From: Nocardioides albus | GTDB taxonomy: Bacteria; Actinomycetota; Actinomycetes; Propionibacteriales; Nocardioidaceae | Length of the DNA: 64,000 nt | Direction of reading: 5' to 3' | NCBI RefSeq assembly: GCF_014648255.1 | Contig: NZ_BMQT01000006.1 | Location: 336,698-400,697 of the forward strand | Part shown: in pieces, positions 61,384 to 64,000 of the stretch | Numbering within the stretch: position 1 is the first letter of the stretch | How the letters are laid out: each line of letters begins with the position of its first letter | Notes under the pieces: model-generated | Databases searched by the model: none | The model's input: only the letters and a program-made list of their open reading frames with translations | What the model was told of the DNA's origin: nothing | Position numbers and translations under genes: made by a program

Positions 61384-62907
61384 TCAGGAACCGACGCCGG
61401 CCAGCGGGTCGGCGTCGGCCAGCCAGCTGAGCAGCACCCGGGCACCGAAGCCGGTGGGGCCGGGGGTGAGCTCGTGGACATCGGCGTACGCGTCGCCGCA
61501 GGCCACGTCGATGTGGGCCCACGGGACCCCGCCCGTGAAGTGGTGCAGGAAGAGGGCGGCGGTGATGGCTCCCGGCCCGCCGGGGGCGTTGTCGGCGTCG
61601 GCGACCTTCGAGGCGAGCTTGTCCTCGTAGTCCGCGACCAGCGGCATCCGCCACAGGGTCTCGCCGGAGATGTCGGAGGCCTCGGCCAGCTGCGCGGCCA
61701 GTGCGTCGTCGTCGGCGAAGTAGCCGGCCATCGTCTGCCCGAGCGCCACTCGCATCGCTCCGGTCAGGGTGGCGATGTCGACCAGGGCGTCCGGTTTGAT
61801 CTTGTCCGCTGCGTACGCCATCGCGTCACCCAGCACGAGGCGGCCCTCGGCGTCGGTGTTGGTCACCTCGGAGGTGCGGCCGCCGTAGTGGGTGATCACG
61901 TCACCGGGACGCAGCGCAGTGCCCGAGATCGCGTTCTCGGCGGCGGCGATGAGGCCGACCACCTTGACCGGGCAACCGACCTCGGCGAGCGCGGTCATCA
62001 CGGCGAGCACGACGGCGCCGCCGGTCATGTCCCGCTTCATGTTGACCATGCCGTCGCTGGGCTTGATGTTGAGCCCACCGGTGTCAAAGGTGATGCCCTT
62101 GCCGACCAGCACCACGGTCGGTGTCCTCCGCCCCGCCTTGCGGGGCGTGTAGTCGAGCCGGATCAACCGGGGCGGCGTCGCCGAGCCCTGACCGACGGCG
62201 GCGATGCCCCCGAAACCCTCGGCGGCGAGCTGGTCCTCGTCCCAGACGGTGATCTTCAGGCCGCTCTCGGCGGCCAGCGATGTCGCCTGCTCGGCGAGCC
62301 ACGCAGGGTTCTTGAGATTGCTGGGGACCGAGGCGAAGAATCGCGCGCGCCAACCGGCGCGCGCGATCGCCTGGGCCCGGTCCAACGCTGCCGCCTGGTC
62401 ATCGCCCAGGTCGGCGAGAGTGATCGTCTCCACCGGCTTCCACGGCGCCCCCTCGGAGCGCCAGTGGAAGAGGAAGGACCCCAGCGTCGCGCCGGCCACG
62501 AACGGCTCCAGCCCGACCTCCGGGTCGGCCGCCGGAATGGTCGTGACCACATCGGTCCGATCCCGCACGGCGCGAGCCAGCGCGGCCCCCGCCCGCCGGA
62601 AGTCGTCGCGACGCTGCGCGCCGACACCGATCAGGAGGATCTGTCGCAGAGTGCCGGAGCCGGTGACGGCGTACGTCGTCACCTCACCGGCACTGCCGGT
62701 GGCACCTTCGAACTCGAGATGACCCAAGAGATCGTGATCGTCGCCGAGGTCGGCGGCCCCAGGACCGATGATCAGCTCATCGTCGCCCGGGATGACCGGC
62801 AGCGCGATGATCTCGGCATCCAGGCTCTCCGGACCGAGCGGATTGAGCGTGAAGGTGGGCGGCCCGACCTGCGACGGCAGCGCCGATGACGGCAGCGTTG
62901 TGGTCAT
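61384..62907 (-). CDS. pepA: Leucyl aminopeptidase (M17)
   Basis: A 507-residue M17 aminopeptidase. Metal and active-site motifs are VLVGKGITFDTGGLNIKPS, MKRDMTGGAVVLAVM and NTDAEGRLVLGDAM, with the M17 C-terminal GPTGFGARVLL. It removes N-terminal residues from peptides in the cytoplasm using two metal ions. The ATG follows the DUF3117 stop directly, so the two genes are co-translated. Confidence 0.95.
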   Translation of the reverse strand: MTTTLPSSALPSQVGPPTFTLNPLGPESLDAEIIALPVIPGDDELIIGPGAADLGDDHDLLGHLEFEGATGSAGEVTTYAVTGSGTLRQILLIGVGAQRRDDFRRAGAALARAVRDRTDVVTTIPAADPEVGLEPFVAGATLGSFLFHWRSEGAPWKPVETITLADLGDDQAAALDRAQAIARAGWRARFFASVPSNLKNPAWLAEQATSLAAESGLKITVWDEDQLAAEGFGGIAAVGQGSATPPRLIRLDYTPRKAGRRTPTVVLVGKGITFDTGGLNIKPSDGMVNMKRDMTGGAVVLAVMTALAEVGCPVKVVGLIAAAENAISGTALRPGDVITHYGGRTSEVTNTDAEGRLVLGDAMAYAADKIKPDALVDIATLTGAMRVALGQTMAGYFADDDALAAQLAEASDISGETLWRMPLVADYEDKLASKVADADNAPGGPGAITAALFLHHFTGGVPWAHIDVACGDAYADVHELTPGPTGFGARVLLSWLADADPLAGVGS

Positions 62908-63081
62908 CTACGCGTTCAGCCCAAGGCCTTTGATCTCTTCGCCGAGCGCTGCGGCCTCCTCGGCGTTCAGCTCGACGACCAACCGGCCACCACCCTCGAG
63001 CGGGACGCGCATCACGATGCCCCGACCTTCCTTGGTGACCTCCAGCGGACCGTCTCCCGTCCGCGGCTTCATCGCCGCCAT
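62908..63081 (-). CDS. DUF3117 small protein
   Basis: A 57-residue protein nearly identical by recall to mycobacterial Rv1211 (MAAMKPRTGDGPLEVTKEGRG, then IVMRVPLEGGGRLVVELNAEEAAALGEEIKG). It is among the most conserved small proteins of actinobacteria; the mycobacterial member was described as calmodulin-like and calcium-binding. The start is the ATG at 63081 behind GAAGAAGG. pepA follows without a gap. Confidence 0.93.
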   Translation of the reverse strand: MAAMKPRTGDGPLEVTKEGRGIVMRVPLEGGGRLVVELNAEEAAALGEEIKGLGLNA

Positions 63082-63227
63082 GCGGCACCTTCTTCCGTGT
63101 CTCGCGTGTCGGCGCTCACCTGCCGGATGGCCTCGGAGCGCGCATTGCGAGTCCATTATCCCTCATCAGGTCAGCAGACCTGACGGCAAGGTGCGAGTTT
63201 CGGCGGGTTGACCCGCCTTCGAACCTG

Positions 63228-64000
63228 TCAGATGACCGAGGTTCCGTACGCCCAGGTCAGCCAGATCGCGAGGATCACCAGCATGAGGTGCACCACGATC
63301 GCTGCTCCGGAGGCCTCGAAGAACGCTCCGTCGCGCTCTCCACGTTCGCCTCCGGCCGAGCGGTCGTAGGCGTCGTCGTAGCGGTCGTCATAGCCGCGCT
63401 CGTAGGCCTCGTCGCGGTGTCCTGGGCCGGTCGGAGGGTGGTCGTGATCCCGGTCGTACGGCTGGTCGTACGGCTGGACGTAGTCCTGCTCGTATCCCTG
63501 GTCGTACCTCTGGTCGTAGCCCTGCTCGTATCCGGCATACGCAGGCTCGTCGTAGCCCTGGTCCTGCTGGCGTCGACGTGGCTGTTCCGGGTCCTGGCCG
63601 CGGTTCCGTCCTCGGCCCTGCTCCGACGATCCGTAGGAGTCGAAGGAGTAGGGGTCGTACGCCTCGGGCTGCTCCGGCCGCCGGCCGGGTTGCCGGGGCG
63701 GGGCCTGCGGGGGCGCCTGCACGAGATCAGGTCCGGGCTCCGGGCGTGGCGCGGGTCGGGGCGTCTGGCGCGGATCACGACGGGGTTCGGGTCTGGGCGC
63801 GGGGCGGGGGGCCGGTCGAGGCGTCGGCGCCGGTGGTGGCGGCGGTGCGGGGGCAGGCGCTGGAGCCGGGCGAGACGTCGGGCGGGGAGCGGGAGCGGGA
63901 GCGGGCTCCGGGCGGGGTGCGCGAGGAGCGGGTCGTGGAGCTCGCGGCGGACCGGGCTGCTCGGCCGGATAGTCCGAGTAGCTGCTGTCGCGGCGGTAGC
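63228..64000 (-). CDS. Proline-rich, tail-anchored membrane protein (partial, runs off right edge)
   Basis: The frame is open from 64000 to the TGA at 63228, so the true N-terminus lies outside the window. The visible 256 residues are low complexity: Pro/Ala/Arg runs (RPAPRPEPR, PAPAPAPAP), a Tyr/Asp/Gln section (YDQGYEQDY, YDQPYDRDHD) and one C-terminal membrane helix (IVVHLMLVILAIWLTWAYG). This resembles a disordered cytoplasmic protein held by a tail anchor. No family is recognised. A GTG at 63722 could be an internal start, but the composition is continuous upstream of it. Confidence 0.7.
   Translation of the reverse strand, partial: YRRDSSYSDYPAEQPGPPRAPRPAPRAPRPEPAPAPAPRPTSRPAPAPAPAPPPPPAPTPRPAPRPAPRPEPRRDPRQTPRPAPRPEPGPDLVQAPPQAPPRQPGRRPEQPEAYDPYSFDSYGSSEQGRGRNRGQDPEQPRRRQQDQGYDEPAYAGYEQGYDQRYDQGYEQDYVQPYDQPYDRDHDHPPTGPGHRDEAYERGYDDRYDDAYDRSAGGERGERDGAFFEASGAAIVVHLMLVILAIWLTWAYGTSVI

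Noticed and set aside
60842..61630. A 262-codon protein from the ATG at 60842
   Set aside because: Only the first 125 or so codons resemble Uma2; the rest reads through a hairpin and antisense to pepA, so a remnant is more likely than a functional gene.

Overview
The window is GC-rich actinobacterial DNA, most likely from the Nocardioidaceae (Nocardioides-like). This is inferred from several things: strong GC3 bias, frequent GTG starts and ATGA/GTGA overlaps, Mycobacterium-like synteny (sigE-anti-sigma-htrA with a divergent O-methyltransferase, DUF3117, ftsEX-smpB-ssrA, CysO/Mec/CysM), a kynurenine operon and a bacterial Ku/LigD set. It reads as ordinary chromosome with small accessory repeats. 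I see no prophage, IS transposase, CRISPR array, tRNA or rRNA.

Layout. 1-7 kb: the end of a phosphodiesterase/alkaline phosphatase-type gene, an FAD monooxygenase, cysM, and an ABC exporter followed by its two-component pair (histidine kinase and NarL/LuxR regulator). 7-12 kb: cysO and mec (sulfur-carrier cysteine biosynthesis, completed by the distant cysM), DUF2017 and clpS, then NAD salvage genes pncB and pncA and an MFS exporter. 12-19 kb: DUF1697, MarR, cutC, a DEAD-type helicase coupled to DUF3039, YqgE/AlgH, a TetR regulator with its divergent target and a DUF3048 lipoprotein. 19-26 kb: a FabG-type reductase, two secreted glycerophosphodiesterases, a HIT protein, an M15 peptidase and phenylalanine hydroxylase. 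26-34 kb: ssrA, smpB, an M23 hydrolase, ftsX, ftsE, a hydrolase, prfB and an NlpC/P60 hydrolase under a c-di-AMP (ydaO-type) riboswitch. 34-38 kb: an orphan OmpR regulator and the NHEJ set (separate LigD polymerase and ligase, divergent ku). 38-41 kb: a DGPF/YCII protein with an ECF42-type sigma factor and a hydrolase, each transcription unit preceded by a matching TGTCGA-N17-CGAC promoter. 41-45 kb: kynB-kynU-kynA, a MetF-like protein and a CitE-like lyase. 45-57 kb: an LPXTG surface protein, an apparently C-terminally truncated NAD-glutamate dehydrogenase, two DUF2505 genes, DUF6912, a WS/DGAT-type acyltransferase, a lipoprotein/membrane-protein pair and a small HTH protein. 57-64 kb: htrA, anti-sigma factor, sigE, O-methyltransferase, a decayed Uma2 gene, pepA, DUF3117 and the C-terminal part of a proline-rich tail-anchored protein.

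The main structural theme beyond genes is a set of dispersed palindromic or repeated elements. Family A is a 86-94 bp palindrome (10072, 43478). Family B is a 163 bp structured repeat whose terminal arms carry a compensatory change between copies (13137, 57250). Family C consists of GAGTCGGCTCGTCATGAC-type palindromes and tandem repeats on both sides of the kyn operon. There is also a single long hairpin at 61292, a short 18-mer family that sits inside three genes (in kynU bracketed by a 9 bp duplication), and a roughly 83 bp leader module ending exactly at the start codons of two neighbouring genes. Most of the long palindromes begin within 0-22 bases of a stop codon, so they probably act as terminators or mRNA 3'-end structures. 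The other notable points are a CysO carrier whose encoded end is Gly-Gly-Cys rather than Gly-Gly, and the shortened glutamate dehydrogenase that collides tail to tail with the LPXTG gene.
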